The notes below the pieces were generated by a model. It made no database searches, had not been told where the DNA came from, and saw only the letters and a program-made list of their open reading frames with translations. Shown in pieces: positions 16,124 to 24,805 of a DNA stretch of 64,000 nucleotides. The stretch lies in the NCBI GenBank assembly GCA_031178585.1, contig JAPSIT010000001.1:1-64000 (forward strand), in the 5' to 3' direction. Origin of the DNA: Arthrobacter sp. Its GTDB lineage: Bacteria; Actinomycetota; Actinomycetes; Actinomycetales; Micrococcaceae. Numbering within the stretch: position 1 is the first letter of the stretch; each line of letters starts with the position of its first letter. The position numbers and the translations under genes were made by a program.

Positions 16124-17188
16124 ATGCGAATTCTTAGCGTCGTTGGCGCACGTCCCCAGTTCGTGAAGCTTGCGCCCATCGCGTCAGCTATGAAGGGCCG
16201 CGCAGACCACCTCATCGCCCACACCGGCCAGCATTATGACGAGCTCATGAGCGACGTCTTCTTCCGCGACCTCGGCATCCCGGAGCCCGACTTCAACCTC
16301 GGCGTCGGCTCCGGCAAGCACGGTGCCCAGACGGGCGCCATGCTCCACGGTTTGGAAGAAATCCTCGAAGAGTCCACCCCGGACTGCGTCCTCGTTTACG
16401 GTGACACCAATTCCACCCTTGCCGCTGCCATCGCCGCCATCAAGCTGCACATCCCCGTTGCGCACCTCGAAGCGGGGCTTCGGTCCTTCAACCGGCGGAT
16501 GCCCGAAGAGCACAACCGCGTCCTGACCGACCACAGTGCCGACTTGCTGCTTGCGCCGACCGAGGTAGCCGTCAAGCACCTGGCGACGGAGGGCCTCGCA
16601 GAAAAGACCGTTTTGGTGGGCGATGTCATGACCGACGTTCTGTTCAAGGTCCGTGACATGCTCGACGGCGGGGATCATCCCCTCCCTGTTGACGCGGCAC
16701 CGGGCGGCTACTACATCTGCACCATCCACCGCCCCGACAACACCGACTCCACCGAACGGCTGTCAGCAATCATCAGCTCCCTGGCGAGCCTGCAAAAGCC
16801 GGTATTTCTGCTCGCCCATCCCCGGCTCGTAAGCCTGGCTGCCAAACACGGTCTTGACTTGGAACAGGGGGCAGTGCGGGTGGCTTCGCCGCTGGCCTAT
16901 CCCCAGCTCGTGCAGGCCGTCCGGAACAGCGCGGGCGTCATCACCGACTCGGGAGGCCTCCAGAAGGAAGCCTTTCTGCTCCGCACCCCCTGCACCACGA
17001 TTCGCCCGGAAACTGAATGGGTGGAAACAGTGGAGCTTGGCTGGAACGTGCTCGTCAGCAAAGACCTGGGCATCCTCGCCGACACTGTACAGCGCCCGAC
17101 CCCGGCCGCAACCGATGCCACTCCCTACGGTGATGGCAAAGCCGCTGAGCGCACGGTAGATGCCCTGGTTCAGGCGTTCGGACGCTGA
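16124..17188 (+). CDS. wecB: Non-hydrolysing UDP-N-acetylglucosamine-type 2-epimerase (WecB/WbpI-like)
   Basis: A 354-residue cytoplasmic enzyme with the family landmarks GARPQFVKLAP, HTGQHYDELMSD, VYGDTNSTLAAA, HLEAGLRSFNRRMPEE and TDSGGLQKEAFLL. These enzymes eliminate and re-add UDP to invert C2 of UDP-GlcNAc or, in the WbpI branch, of UDP-GlcNAc(3NAc)A. The leftward genes at 20582-24631 encode a dehydrogenase, oxidoreductase, aminotransferase and acetyltransferase matching the rest of the UDP-ManNAc(3NAc)A route, so this gene may be WbpI-like rather than WecB. Motifs alone do not separate the two. A hairpin terminator follows at 17234. Confidence 0.88.
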   Translation: MRILSVVGARPQFVKLAPIASAMKGRADHLIAHTGQHYDELMSDVFFRDLGIPEPDFNLGVGSGKHGAQTGAMLHGLEEILEESTPDCVLVYGDTNSTLAAAIAAIKLHIPVAHLEAGLRSFNRRMPEEHNRVLTDHSADLLLAPTEVAVKHLATEGLAEKTVLVGDVMTDVLFKVRDMLDGGDHPLPVDAAPGGYYICTIHRPDNTDSTERLSAIISSLASLQKPVFLLAHPRLVSLAAKHGLDLEQGAVRVASPLAYPQLVQAVRNSAGVITDSGGLQKEAFLLRTPCTTIRPETEWVETVELGWNVLVSKDLGILADTVQRPTPAATDATPYGDGKAAERTVDALVQAFGR

Positions 17189-17233
17189 CACCAATCGCCG
17201 CCATGCCACTTCGTGGTCTTGGTACGAGGATTT

Positions 17234-17265
17234 CCGGGCCTTCCACGTCGAAGTGGGAGGCCCGG
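17234..17265. terminator. Hairpin between convergent genes
   Basis: CCGGGCCTTCCAC pairs with GTGGGAGGCCCGG (one wobble pair) across a six-base loop, and TCTTT follows on the plus strand. It lies between the convergent 2-epimerase and DUF6541-like genes and could end transcription from the plus strand, perhaps both. Confidence 0.7.
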
Positions 17266-17291
17266 AGGTCTTTACCCACCGCTGTCCGTAA

Positions 17292-19289
17292 TTAACCGCA
17301 GGCAGTCACCTTGAAGAGTTTGGCCTCGCCCTCTGAGTCCACCAACTGCAGGCCCCGAGACTTCTCGAGGTCCTGGAGGCCCGGGTACATCTGACTGGAC
17401 GGATGGTCCATCAGGTACTGGTCGCCAAAGTCCAATGCGTAGGTCACCTTCAGCTTCCGGACCGCGGGGCACACCTTGGGGTCAGTGCCGGCATTGGCCA
17501 AGTCGTTTGCGATGATCCGCAGGTCAGGGTCCGCGCGCTGCGTCTGGAAGTATTCGAGCACCTTACGGTCCGCGAACGCGTATGCCAGCGATCCCCCGTT
17601 CCACGGGTTTACCGCGATTACCGCGTTCTCGGGCACCTGGGACGGAAGCCGGTCGAGCAGCTTGTACTCGTCCGAGGACAGGATCGACTCCCTGATATCG
17701 CGTTGGTAGTCGATCTTATGGTCCAGAATGTAATCCCGGACGGTCCCGGTCTGAGTCAGCACGACGAGGAGTGCGCACACAACAAGTCCGCCGGCAAGGT
17801 CTGGCAGCCGTGTCCCGCCGGCAAGCATAAGTCCGGAGCGATGGGCCGAGACCAGCCGTTTGAGCCGCCCGTCCCAACCGGCAACCGACTGGCGCAGTGC
17901 ATCGACCACCGATGTCACTCCGAGCGCGGCCAGGACGGTGGCGAAGATCGGCAAGTAAGCCGCCAACCGCTTAACGTCCTGATACCAAGTCCCTGTGAAG
18001 AAGTCCCGCGCCCACCCGGCTTCGTAGCCGGCATCCACGACGTAAAGATACCCGGCCACGACATAACACCCCAGCAGCCACCACAGGATACGCCGCCGCA
18101 CGATGGTGGCAATACCGATGAGGGCGAGAAGAGAGGTGACGATGGCGACGTCGGTTCCGACAGGGGCGTTGGTGATGACTTCACCCACTGCACCCGGCAC
18201 CGATTGGTGGGGTTTCCACCCACCGTAGAATCCCGGGCGGACCAGCCTCCATATGGTGGCTGCCACTGCACCGCCCAGTAGGGTCGCAACTATTGGGAGC
18301 ACATACTTGGCAAGAGGTGCACGGGTACGGATCAGCCTCTTGAGGTGGGCAGCCAACGTCCACAGCAGAATCGGTGCGCTGAATGCCAGGAGCGCGTTGA
18401 CGGAACTCATGTGGGATAGGGCCAATCCTGGTAATCCAACCAGCAAGGCCAACCAGGAGCGTATGCGGGGTTCATCCATAACCGGCGTGCTTCTGCAAAC
18501 CAGGATGACGGTGCCAAGCGCCGCCGGCAGGACGCTGGCCGAAAGAAGGTTTGGAAACAGGGGTCCCCAGACCATCAGAAGGTACGGAAAGGCAACGAAG
18601 CCACCTGAGAGGATGGCGGCCGCCGCCAGGGCGATCAGGCGGCGTCCAAGAATAACGCGGGTAAGGAAGACCACGGAAACGGGCCATATGACGGCTCCGG
18701 CCACCAGGTTCACAACATTGACGGAGACAGCTATTTCCGCCCCCGTCACCTGCGTGACGAGAGCGGACAGGGAATGCCAGACGGCGGGATAGATTGAGGC
18801 TCGTCCCCCACCGTTGCCCCCCATTCGCCCAAGGTCCAAGGAGGAGGCGTTCTCGGTGTCCAAAACATAGCGTACGGCGTTGAGGTGGAATATGTTGTCG
18901 TAGCGCTGGGAGATGTTGTCCGGCGCCCCAACAAGTTGGGTGATGCGGCGGCCGATGAGCACGGCGACGGCACCGACTCCTGCGACGGCGGCCGCAAGTA
19001 CGGTCCAACGCTCCGCCAGAGGAGCTGCCAGCGCCGCCCTCCGGCCAACCAGGAACCAGGCCCCTGCTGTCGTCAGCACCGTGGCTGCCAAGATCACGGC
19101 CGGATTCCAGGGCACTCCCAGCCAACCGGCAATGACCGCTGCCACGCCAGCGAGAGTCAGTGAAAACAGCGGAGCCAGTCCGAAAAGGCCGGTTCTTCGG
19201 AACCCCAAGCCCCATGCCAACGCGGCACCCGGAAGGAGCACGATTGCCAACGCGACAAACAAAGCTGGCAGGGTCTCGAGCCAGGACAC
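17292..19289 (-). CDS. Large polytopic membrane protein, DUF6541-like
   Basis: A 665-residue protein with about 12-14 hydrophobic helices, starting with LPALFVALAIVLLPGAALAW and WFLVGRRAALA. A large extracytoplasmic C-terminal region (about residues 520-665) includes VPENAVIAVNPWNGGSLAY. Actinobacterial proteins of this shape are grouped as DUF6541. The organisation resembles GT-C-type glycosyltransferases or polymer ligases that use lipid-linked sugars on the outer face. An early extracytoplasmic Asp pair, which would define GT-C activity, was not located with confidence. It lies downstream of the sugar-biosynthesis genes after a 123-base gap and probably belongs to their transcription unit. 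Confidence 0.75.
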   Translation of the reverse strand: MSWLETLPALFVALAIVLLPGAALAWGLGFRRTGLFGLAPLFSLTLAGVAAVIAGWLGVPWNPAVILAATVLTTAGAWFLVGRRAALAAPLAERWTVLAAAVAGVGAVAVLIGRRITQLVGAPDNISQRYDNIFHLNAVRYVLDTENASSLDLGRMGGNGGGRASIYPAVWHSLSALVTQVTGAEIAVSVNVVNLVAGAVIWPVSVVFLTRVILGRRLIALAAAAILSGGFVAFPYLLMVWGPLFPNLLSASVLPAALGTVILVCRSTPVMDEPRIRSWLALLVGLPGLALSHMSSVNALLAFSAPILLWTLAAHLKRLIRTRAPLAKYVLPIVATLLGGAVAATIWRLVRPGFYGGWKPHQSVPGAVGEVITNAPVGTDVAIVTSLLALIGIATIVRRRILWWLLGCYVVAGYLYVVDAGYEAGWARDFFTGTWYQDVKRLAAYLPIFATVLAALGVTSVVDALRQSVAGWDGRLKRLVSAHRSGLMLAGGTRLPDLAGGLVVCALLVVLTQTGTVRDYILDHKIDYQRDIRESILSSDEYKLLDRLPSQVPENAVIAVNPWNGGSLAYAFADRKVLEYFQTQRADPDLRIIANDLANAGTDPKVCPAVRKLKVTYALDFGDQYLMDHPSSQMYPGLQDLEKSRGLQLVDSEGEAKLFKVTACG

Positions 19290-19412
19290 ATTTCCTCCAA
19301 TTGAATTTTTAATGAATCAGCCGGGCCCCTGCCAGCCGCATACCATGATTCTCTGGCAGATGCCATATCGAAGTCATGAACCGGGCATTTCAGAAGGCGT
19401 GCGGAGAGCTGA

Positions 19413-20585
19413 TCATGCCTTCACTGCGGCAAGGACTTCCCGGGCGGCATGCTGACCGGACGTAGCCAGCGAGGCATGCTGCTGCACCCAAGCCGCCCTG
19501 GCGGCCCGGCCGTCGTCGTCGTTTCCGCAGCTTTCCGCGGCCAGCAAGCGGAGCATGGCTTCGGCTACTGTGTCGGCGTCATATCCAGGTGCTTCACCGA
19601 GGCCGTTGCCCGCGACGAGGGCGGCGCCCTCACCGCCGCCCGCGAAGATCACGGGAGTGCCGCACCCGGCGGCGGCGTAGATCTTTGTCGGCTTGGCGAA
19701 GTCGTAGCCCTGGCCCGGCTTGATGCTGACCAGGGCTGCAGCCGCGCCACGGATCCAGCGCGCCGCTTCGGCCGGGGGTATGACACCGCCGAAATGCACA
19801 TGATCCGGAGCGGTCTCCGCAGCGAGTTCCTTAAGGTGCGCTTCATCGGCGCCCTGGCCGAAGAACCGGATACTGGCGCGCGGATGTTCAGCAAGGACGG
19901 CCGGCAGCGCCCGGATAAAGACGTCGGCCCCCTGCCACTCCGACATGGTCCCCGTATATACAAAGTACGGGGCCCGCTCCCCCGCTGCCTGGCCGGTCAC
20001 GCCGAACACGGAAGTGTCGATGCCGTTACCGACGACGGCGACACGGTCGCCTGGGACGCCGAAATGCCGCACCTTGTCTGCCACCGCTTCCGATATAGCT
20101 ATCACCTTGGACGCCCGGCGGAGTGCGAAGCCCTCCGCGGCGCGCATCACCCGCACAACAAATCCCGGGACAGCCGTTGCTGCCAGCGCTTCCGTCCAAA
20201 TATCAGCAGCATAGTAGACAAACGGCCGCCGCCGCAGGGCTGAGCTGACGGCAACGACGACGCCAGTCGTAGGCGGCGGTTCAGATACGACGACGTCGGC
20301 ATCGGTGAAAAGAAGCCGAAAGAACACCGGCACGTCGAAGCTCATGTACTGGACATAACCGCGCACGTTGCCCCCGGCGTCCCGCAGCACAGGCCAGCGG
20401 GAAAGCCGGTACGACGCGGTGAAGCCGGGTGATCCTTTGGGTGGCCTGGTGGTTACGACGCTGACGTCAGCGCCTTGTGCCACCAGGCCATCCACCAAAG
20501 CCTGCAGCCTGAACGATGCCGCACCCACCTCAGGAGTGAAGAGGCGTGAGGCAACAGCGACTTTGGGCGGTTTCTCAGCAGTCAC
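19413..20585 (-). CDS. Glycosyltransferase family 4
   Basis: A 390-residue GT4 enzyme. The N-terminal domain contains RLFTPEVGAASFRLQALVDG, a motif of WbuB/WbaZ-like enzymes, followed by FVYYAADIWTEA. The donor domain has VVGNGIDTSVFG, YFVYTGTMSEWQGADVFIRA and a C-terminal glycine-rich PTKIYAAAGCGTPVIFAGGG. WbuB-type transferases add amino sugars to polymer repeat units. Its start overlaps the upstream oxidoreductase stop by 4 bases, so it is translationally coupled to the amino-sugar pathway. It may therefore use that pathway's product, UDP-ManNAc(3NAc)A or a relative, as donor. Confidence 0.87.
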   Translation of the reverse strand: MTAEKPPKVAVASRLFTPEVGAASFRLQALVDGLVAQGADVSVVTTRPPKGSPGFTASYRLSRWPVLRDAGGNVRGYVQYMSFDVPVFFRLLFTDADVVVSEPPPTTGVVVAVSSALRRRPFVYYAADIWTEALAATAVPGFVVRVMRAAEGFALRRASKVIAISEAVADKVRHFGVPGDRVAVVGNGIDTSVFGVTGQAAGERAPYFVYTGTMSEWQGADVFIRALPAVLAEHPRASIRFFGQGADEAHLKELAAETAPDHVHFGGVIPPAEAARWIRGAAAALVSIKPGQGYDFAKPTKIYAAAGCGTPVIFAGGGEGAALVAGNGLGEAPGYDADTVAEAMLRLLAAESCGNDDDGRAARAAWVQQHASLATSGQHAAREVLAAVKA

Positions 20586-21577
20586 GAAGCGGCGATCTCC
20601 ACGATCTGCCGGGTGTTTGCCGATTCCAGGACGGCTTCGGCCACGCGGAGGGTGTTGAGTCCTTCCTGCATGGTGACGACGTCGGTGCGCAGGCCAAGGA
20701 TGGCGTCGCGGAAGGCTTCATGTTCGGTCCGCAGGGGCTCGGGCTTGGCGATCGCGAGGCGGGTGACGTTGCCCTCGGAAACGCCGCGGAAGGCGGCCAT
20801 GGATTCCCACTCCGTTGCGACCGTGCCGTTTTCGAAGAACGTCAGGTCAGCGGTGATGGTGTCAGCCACGAAGGCGCCCTTTTCGCCGGTAACGATTGTC
20901 AGGCGCTCCTTCATGGGCGAGAGCCAGTTGACGAGGTGGTTCGTGATGACGCCGTTGCCCAGGTGTCCGGTGGCGGCGACCATGTCCTCGTGCGGCCGGC
21001 CGCTGCGGGTGGTGATGTGGGCAAAAATCGACTGGAACGGGCTCTGGGCAAGCCAGGCGGTGAGGTCAATGTCGTGGGTACCCAGGTCCTTAACAACGCC
21101 CACGTCGGCGATCCGCGCCGGGAACGGTCCCTGGCGGCGGGTGGCGATCTGGTAGACCTCCCCGAGTTCGCCGGCTTCGATGCGCTTGCGCAGGGACTGC
21201 AGGGCGGGGTTGAACCGTTCGATGTGGCCCACGGCCCCGACGAGTCCCTTGGCAGCGAACGCGTCCACCATGCGCTGCCCGGCCTCGGTGCTGGAGGCAA
21301 TGGGCTTCTCGACCAGGGTGTGGACTCCGGCCTCGGCCAGCGCCAGGCCGACTTCCTCGTGCAGCCCGGTGGGCACGGCGACGACGGCCATGTCGATTCC
21401 GGCTGCGATGAGTTCCTCGACGGAGGACAGCAGGCCGAGCTGGCCGGCGACTCCGTGGGGGTCTCCGTAGGAGTCAGCCACCGCGACCAGGTCCACGCCG
21501 TCGAGCTCGCGCAGGACGCGGGCGTGGTGGCGGCCCATCATACCCAGGCCTATCAGGCCGGCGCGCAGGTTTCCCAT
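20582..21577 (-). CDS. Gfo/Idh/MocA oxidoreductase, WbpB/WlbA-like
   Basis: A 331-residue protein with the N-terminal NAD-binding GLIGLGMMGRHHARVL and the active-site lysine in LVEKPIASSTEAG. This is the fold of the Gfo/Idh/MocA family; WbpB/WlbA members oxidise the C3 hydroxyl of UDP-GlcNAcA before transamination. Assignment to that step rests on the neighbours: an aminotransferase (1-base overlap) and an acetyltransferase upstream, and a UDP-sugar 6-dehydrogenase before them. It acts in the cytoplasm. Family membership is firm; the substrate is inferred. Confidence 0.86.
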   Translation of the reverse strand: MGNLRAGLIGLGMMGRHHARVLRELDGVDLVAVADSYGDPHGVAGQLGLLSSVEELIAAGIDMAVVAVPTGLHEEVGLALAEAGVHTLVEKPIASSTEAGQRMVDAFAAKGLVGAVGHIERFNPALQSLRKRIEAGELGEVYQIATRRQGPFPARIADVGVVKDLGTHDIDLTAWLAQSPFQSIFAHITTRSGRPHEDMVAATGHLGNGVITNHLVNWLSPMKERLTIVTGEKGAFVADTITADLTFFENGTVATEWESMAAFRGVSEGNVTRLAIAKPEPLRTEHEAFRDAILGLRTDVVTMQEGLNTLRVAEAVLESANTRQIVEIAAS

Positions 21578-22668
21578 CAGGCCCCTGCCTTGACGAGCTT
21601 GTTTACGGCCGTGACGATGCGTTCCAGATCGTTCTGGCTCAGCGAGGGGTGCACGGGCAGGGACAGCACTTCCTTGGCCGCGATTTCAGTGTTGGGCAGC
21701 TCTTCGGTCCGGTTGAAGGAGGGCAGCCGGTGGTTCGGGACCGGGTAGTACACGCCGGTGCCGATGTTGAATTCTTCGCGCAGGGCCTTGGCCAGCCCGT
21801 CGCGGTCCTCACCGACACGGACGGTGTACTGGTGGTAGACGTGCTCGGCGCCGTCGGCCACCACAGGGGTGCCGACACCCTCGAGGTTGGCTGTGAGGAA
21901 AGCGGCGTTCTGCTGGCGCTGCGCGGTCCAGCCGAGGACCTTCTTCAGCTGCACACGTCCGATGGAGGCGTGCAGGTCCGTCATGCGGGCGTTGAAGCCG
22001 ACCAGTTCGTTTTCGTACTGCTTCTCCATGCCCTGGTTGCGCAGCAGCCGCAGGTTCCGCTCCACGCCGGCGTCCGGGGTGGAGACCATGCCGCCTTCGC
22101 CGGAGGTCATGTTCTTGGTCGGGTACAGGCTGAACATCGCGAACCTGCCGAACGTTCCGACCTTCCGGCCCTTGAAGCTCGCTCCGTGGGCCTGGGCCGC
22201 GTCCTCGTAAAGGTCCACGCCGCGGTCCTGCGCAAGCTTCGTGAAGCCGTCTACGTCGAACGGGTGACCGTACAGGTGGACGGGCATGATGCCCTTGGTC
22301 TTGTCCGTGATCAGGGAAGCGACGTGCTCGACGTCGAGCGTGTAGTGCTCCAGCTCGATATCCGCGAACACCGGGGTCGCCCCGGTGAGCGCCACGGAAT
22401 TGCCGGTCGCGGCGAAGGTGAAGGAGGGCACGATGACTTCATCGCCAGGACCCACACCAGCGGCCAGCAGCCCCAGGTGCAGCCCGGACGTCCCGGAGTT
22501 CACAGCCACCGAGGAGCGCCCGTCGAGAAGGACTTCGGAGAACTCCTTCTCGAACTCGGCCACCTGCTGGCCCTGGGCCAGCATGCCGGTAGCCAGAACA
22601 GCGTCGACAGCGGCCCGCTCGTCGTCGCCAATGATCGGCTTCGCCGCCGGGATAAAGTCGTAGCTCAT
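21577..22668 (-). CDS. DegT/DnrJ/EryC1/StrS aminotransferase, WbpE-like
   Basis: A 363-residue PLP enzyme with VNSGTSGLHLGLLAAGVGPG, the cofactor aspartate in DLYEDAAQAHGAS and the Schiff-base lysine in FSLYPTKNMTSGEGGM. These belong to the sugar aminotransferases that convert nucleotide-linked keto sugars to amino sugars. WbpE acts on the 3-keto product of WbpB with glutamate as amino donor. Here the gene overlaps the oxidoreductase by 1 base and the upstream acetyltransferase by 4, which is strong coupling. C3 amination of a UDP-GlcNAcA derivative is inferred from that order. Confidence 0.9.
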   Translation of the reverse strand: MSYDFIPAAKPIIGDDERAAVDAVLATGMLAQGQQVAEFEKEFSEVLLDGRSSVAVNSGTSGLHLGLLAAGVGPGDEVIVPSFTFAATGNSVALTGATPVFADIELEHYTLDVEHVASLITDKTKGIMPVHLYGHPFDVDGFTKLAQDRGVDLYEDAAQAHGASFKGRKVGTFGRFAMFSLYPTKNMTSGEGGMVSTPDAGVERNLRLLRNQGMEKQYENELVGFNARMTDLHASIGRVQLKKVLGWTAQRQQNAAFLTANLEGVGTPVVADGAEHVYHQYTVRVGEDRDGLAKALREEFNIGTGVYYPVPNHRLPSFNRTEELPNTEIAAKEVLSLPVHPSLSQNDLERIVTAVNKLVKAGA

Positions 22669-23264
22669 GCGTTCTCCTCAGATTCTTTCAGGGAATTTCC
22701 GTCTTCAACGTACTTGTCGCCGGTAGCAGGGCAGACCCAGAAGTCGCCTTCCTGCTTTAGCGGCTCGCCCGCTTTGCCCACCCAGCCGAGGCGCCGCGCC
22801 GGCACCCCCGCCATCAGGGCGAACGCGGGAACATCCTTGGTGACCACCGCACCGGCGGCGATCGTGGCCCACCGCCCAATCGTCAGGGGCGCTACACACA
22901 CAGCCCGCGCACCGATCGACGCGCCGTCCTCCACCGTCACCCCGACCGGGGTCCAGTCGTGGGCGCTCTTGAGAGAACCGTCCGGGCTGACCGACCGCGG
23001 ATAGGTGTCATTGGTCAGCACCACGGCCGGGCCGATGAAAACACCCTTGCCCAGAACGGCCGGCTCATACACCAGGGCATAGTTCTGAATCTTCGTGTTG
23101 TCCCCGATCTGCACCCCGGTGCCCACGTAGGCGCCGCGGCCCACAATGCAGTTCGCGCCCAGGTTCGCCTGCTCGCGGACCTGCGCGAGGTGCCAAATCT
23201 TGGTGCCTTCACCAAGGACGGCCTGATCCGAAACATCAGCGCTCGGGGCAATAGTCGTCGTCAT
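22665..23264 (-). CDS. Hexapeptide-repeat N-acetyltransferase, WbpD/WlbB-like
   Basis: A 199-residue left-handed parallel beta-helix protein. Imperfect hexapeptides run through AVLGEGTKIWHLAQV, GANCIVGRGAYVGTGVQIG and ASIGARAVCVAPLTIG, ending with AVVTKDVPAFALMAGVPARR. That C-terminal signature is typical of acetyl-CoA-dependent sugar acetyltransferases. WbpD/WlbB acetylate the 3-amino group of UDP-GlcNAc3NA. Its stop overlaps the aminotransferase start by 4 bases, and the dehydrogenase gene lies 77 bases upstream. The substrate is inferred from this arrangement; homologues can acetylate other amino sugars. Confidence 0.88.
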   Translation of the reverse strand: MTTTIAPSADVSDQAVLGEGTKIWHLAQVREQANLGANCIVGRGAYVGTGVQIGDNTKIQNYALVYEPAVLGKGVFIGPAVVLTNDTYPRSVSPDGSLKSAHDWTPVGVTVEDGASIGARAVCVAPLTIGRWATIAAGAVVTKDVPAFALMAGVPARRLGWVGKAGEPLKQEGDFWVCPATGDKYVEDGNSLKESEENA

Positions 23265-23341
23265 TTATTCCGGTTCCTCTCGAGAAGTGCTGACACAGAA
23301 AAGTGCCCGCACAGCAGCCCGGCGGGGCTGCGGCTGCAGGG

Positions 23342-24631
23342 TCAGGCCTTGCCGATGACCCGGTACGTGACGCCGTCCCAACGGTCGGGCGAGCTCACAC
23401 GCCGCCCGTCGATGAACGCCTTGATCCCGGGCAGGTCGGCGGCAGTAAGGTCCCGGTACTCGGCGTGGTCCGCCTGGACCACGGCCGCGTCCACCGGCTC
23501 GCCCACGTGGTACGCGGCGAAACCAAGCTTGTCCAGCTCGGCATCCGAATACAGCGGATCGTGGACCAGCACCTCGGCGCCGCGCTTTTCCAAAGCAGCA
23601 ACAGCATCGAAGACCCCCGAGAAAGCCGTCTCCTTCACGCCTCCGCGGTATGCTGCGCCCAGCACCACAACACGGGCGCCGGTCAGGTCGCCGTACGCGC
23701 CTTCCAGCAGCCCCACAGTGTAGTCGGGCATGTCGGCGTTCGCCGCCCGCGCGGCCCGGACCACAGTCGCCTCCGGATCGTTCCACAGGTACAGTCGCGG
23801 GTACACAGGGATGCAGTGTCCGCCCACCGCGATGCCCGGGGTGTGGATGTGGCTGTACGGCTGGGAGTTCGACGCTTCGATGACCTGGTAAATGTCTATC
23901 CCGGCAGTGGCGGCGAAACGCGCGAACTGGTTCGCCAGGCCGATGTTAACGTCCCGGTACGTGGTTTCGGCCAGCTTCGCCATCTCCGACGCCTCGGCCG
24001 AGCCAAGATCCCACACGCCATTCGGACGGCGCAGGTCCGAACGCTCATCAAAGTCAAGGACAGCCTCGTAGAACTCAACAGCCTTCGCCGCGCCGGCTTC
24101 CGACAGGCCACCCACGAGCTTGGGGTACTTGCGCAGGTCCTCAAAGACACGCCCGGTCAGAACACGCTCAGGAGAAAAGACCAGATGGAAATCCTTGCCC
24201 TCCACCAGGCCCGAGCCCGCCTCCAAAGCAGGCTTCCAGCGCGTCCGGGTGGTACCCACCGGGAGGGTCGTCTCGTACGACACCAGGGTGCCAGGCCTCA
24301 GATGCTTGGCCAACTCAGCCGTGGCGCCGTCCATCCAGCCAAAATCAGGCCGGGCCTCAGAATCAACAAACAAAGGCACCACAAGCACCACAGCGTCGGC
24401 ATCAGGCACCGCATCGGCATAATCCGACGTGGCACGCAGCCTGCCGGCCGGCACAAGCTCCGCCAACTTCTCCTGCAGGTGCGCCTCACCCGGGAAAGGC
24501 TCCGTCCCAGCATTGATCAGGTCAACGACCGCCTGGTTAACGTCGACGCCGACAACTTCATGGCCCTTGGAGGCAAACTGCACCGCCAACGGCAACCCGA
24601 TTTTCCCCAGCGCAATTACGGCAATCTTCAC
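23342..24631 (-). CDS. wecC: UDP-N-acetyl-hexosamine 6-dehydrogenase (WecC/WbpA-like)
   Basis: A 429-residue NAD-dependent nucleotide-sugar dehydrogenase. It opens with AVIALGKIGLPLAVQFASKG, the Rossmann motif, and has the thiohemiacetal cysteine in GIAVGGHCIPVYPR. FSPERVLTGR and YRDVNIGLANQFAR are family landmarks. WecC oxidises UDP-ManNAc and WbpA oxidises UDP-GlcNAc; the adjacent WbpB/D/E-like genes favour the latter and make UDP-GlcNAcA the likely product. The gene is the first of the leftward biosynthetic run, with a palindromic repeat pair upstream at 24741-24789 that may be regulatory. The choice between UDP-GlcNAc and UDP-ManNAc is not settled by motifs. Confidence 0.87.
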   Translation of the reverse strand: MKIAVIALGKIGLPLAVQFASKGHEVVGVDVNQAVVDLINAGTEPFPGEAHLQEKLAELVPAGRLRATSDYADAVPDADAVVLVVPLFVDSEARPDFGWMDGATAELAKHLRPGTLVSYETTLPVGTTRTRWKPALEAGSGLVEGKDFHLVFSPERVLTGRVFEDLRKYPKLVGGLSEAGAAKAVEFYEAVLDFDERSDLRRPNGVWDLGSAEASEMAKLAETTYRDVNIGLANQFARFAATAGIDIYQVIEASNSQPYSHIHTPGIAVGGHCIPVYPRLYLWNDPEATVVRAARAANADMPDYTVGLLEGAYGDLTGARVVVLGAAYRGGVKETAFSGVFDAVAALEKRGAEVLVHDPLYSDAELDKLGFAAYHVGEPVDAAVVQADHAEYRDLTAADLPGIKAFIDGRRVSSPDRWDGVTYRVIGKA

Positions 24632-24740
24632 GGATACTTCGCCTTTTCTGTAAGTGGATTCGTGCGCCCTCTACGGGCGCAGGAGTTCGTGGACTAGCCT
24701 AACGAGTTTTAAGACCAGCTACCCGCCCAGGGGGTTCCCC

Positions 24741-24789
24741 GTACGTGGATCGTACCCTCCAGGTCGTAGGCTGTACGTGGGTAAGTACG
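24741..24789. promoter_or_regulatory. Paired GTAC-flanked repeats upstream of the dehydrogenase gene
   Basis: GTACGTGGATCGTAC (24741-24755) and GTACGTGGGTAAGTAC (24773-24788) share GTACGTGG and are each bounded by GTAC. Their starts are 32 bases apart, close to three helical turns. They lie in the 174-base gap between the wzt stop (24806) and the dehydrogenase start (24631). A pair of operator sites for the wbp-like operon is the simplest reading; no regulator is identified. Confidence 0.35.
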
Positions 24790-24805
24790 CGGAGAACGGC
24801 TTGAA

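Noticed and set aside
20546..24697. Long plus-strand open frames antisense to the sugar-nucleotide genes (for example 20546-21748, 21649-23004, 23303-24697)
   Set aside because: They overlap clearly conserved leftward enzymes and have no recognisable motif. High GC leaves such frames open by chance.
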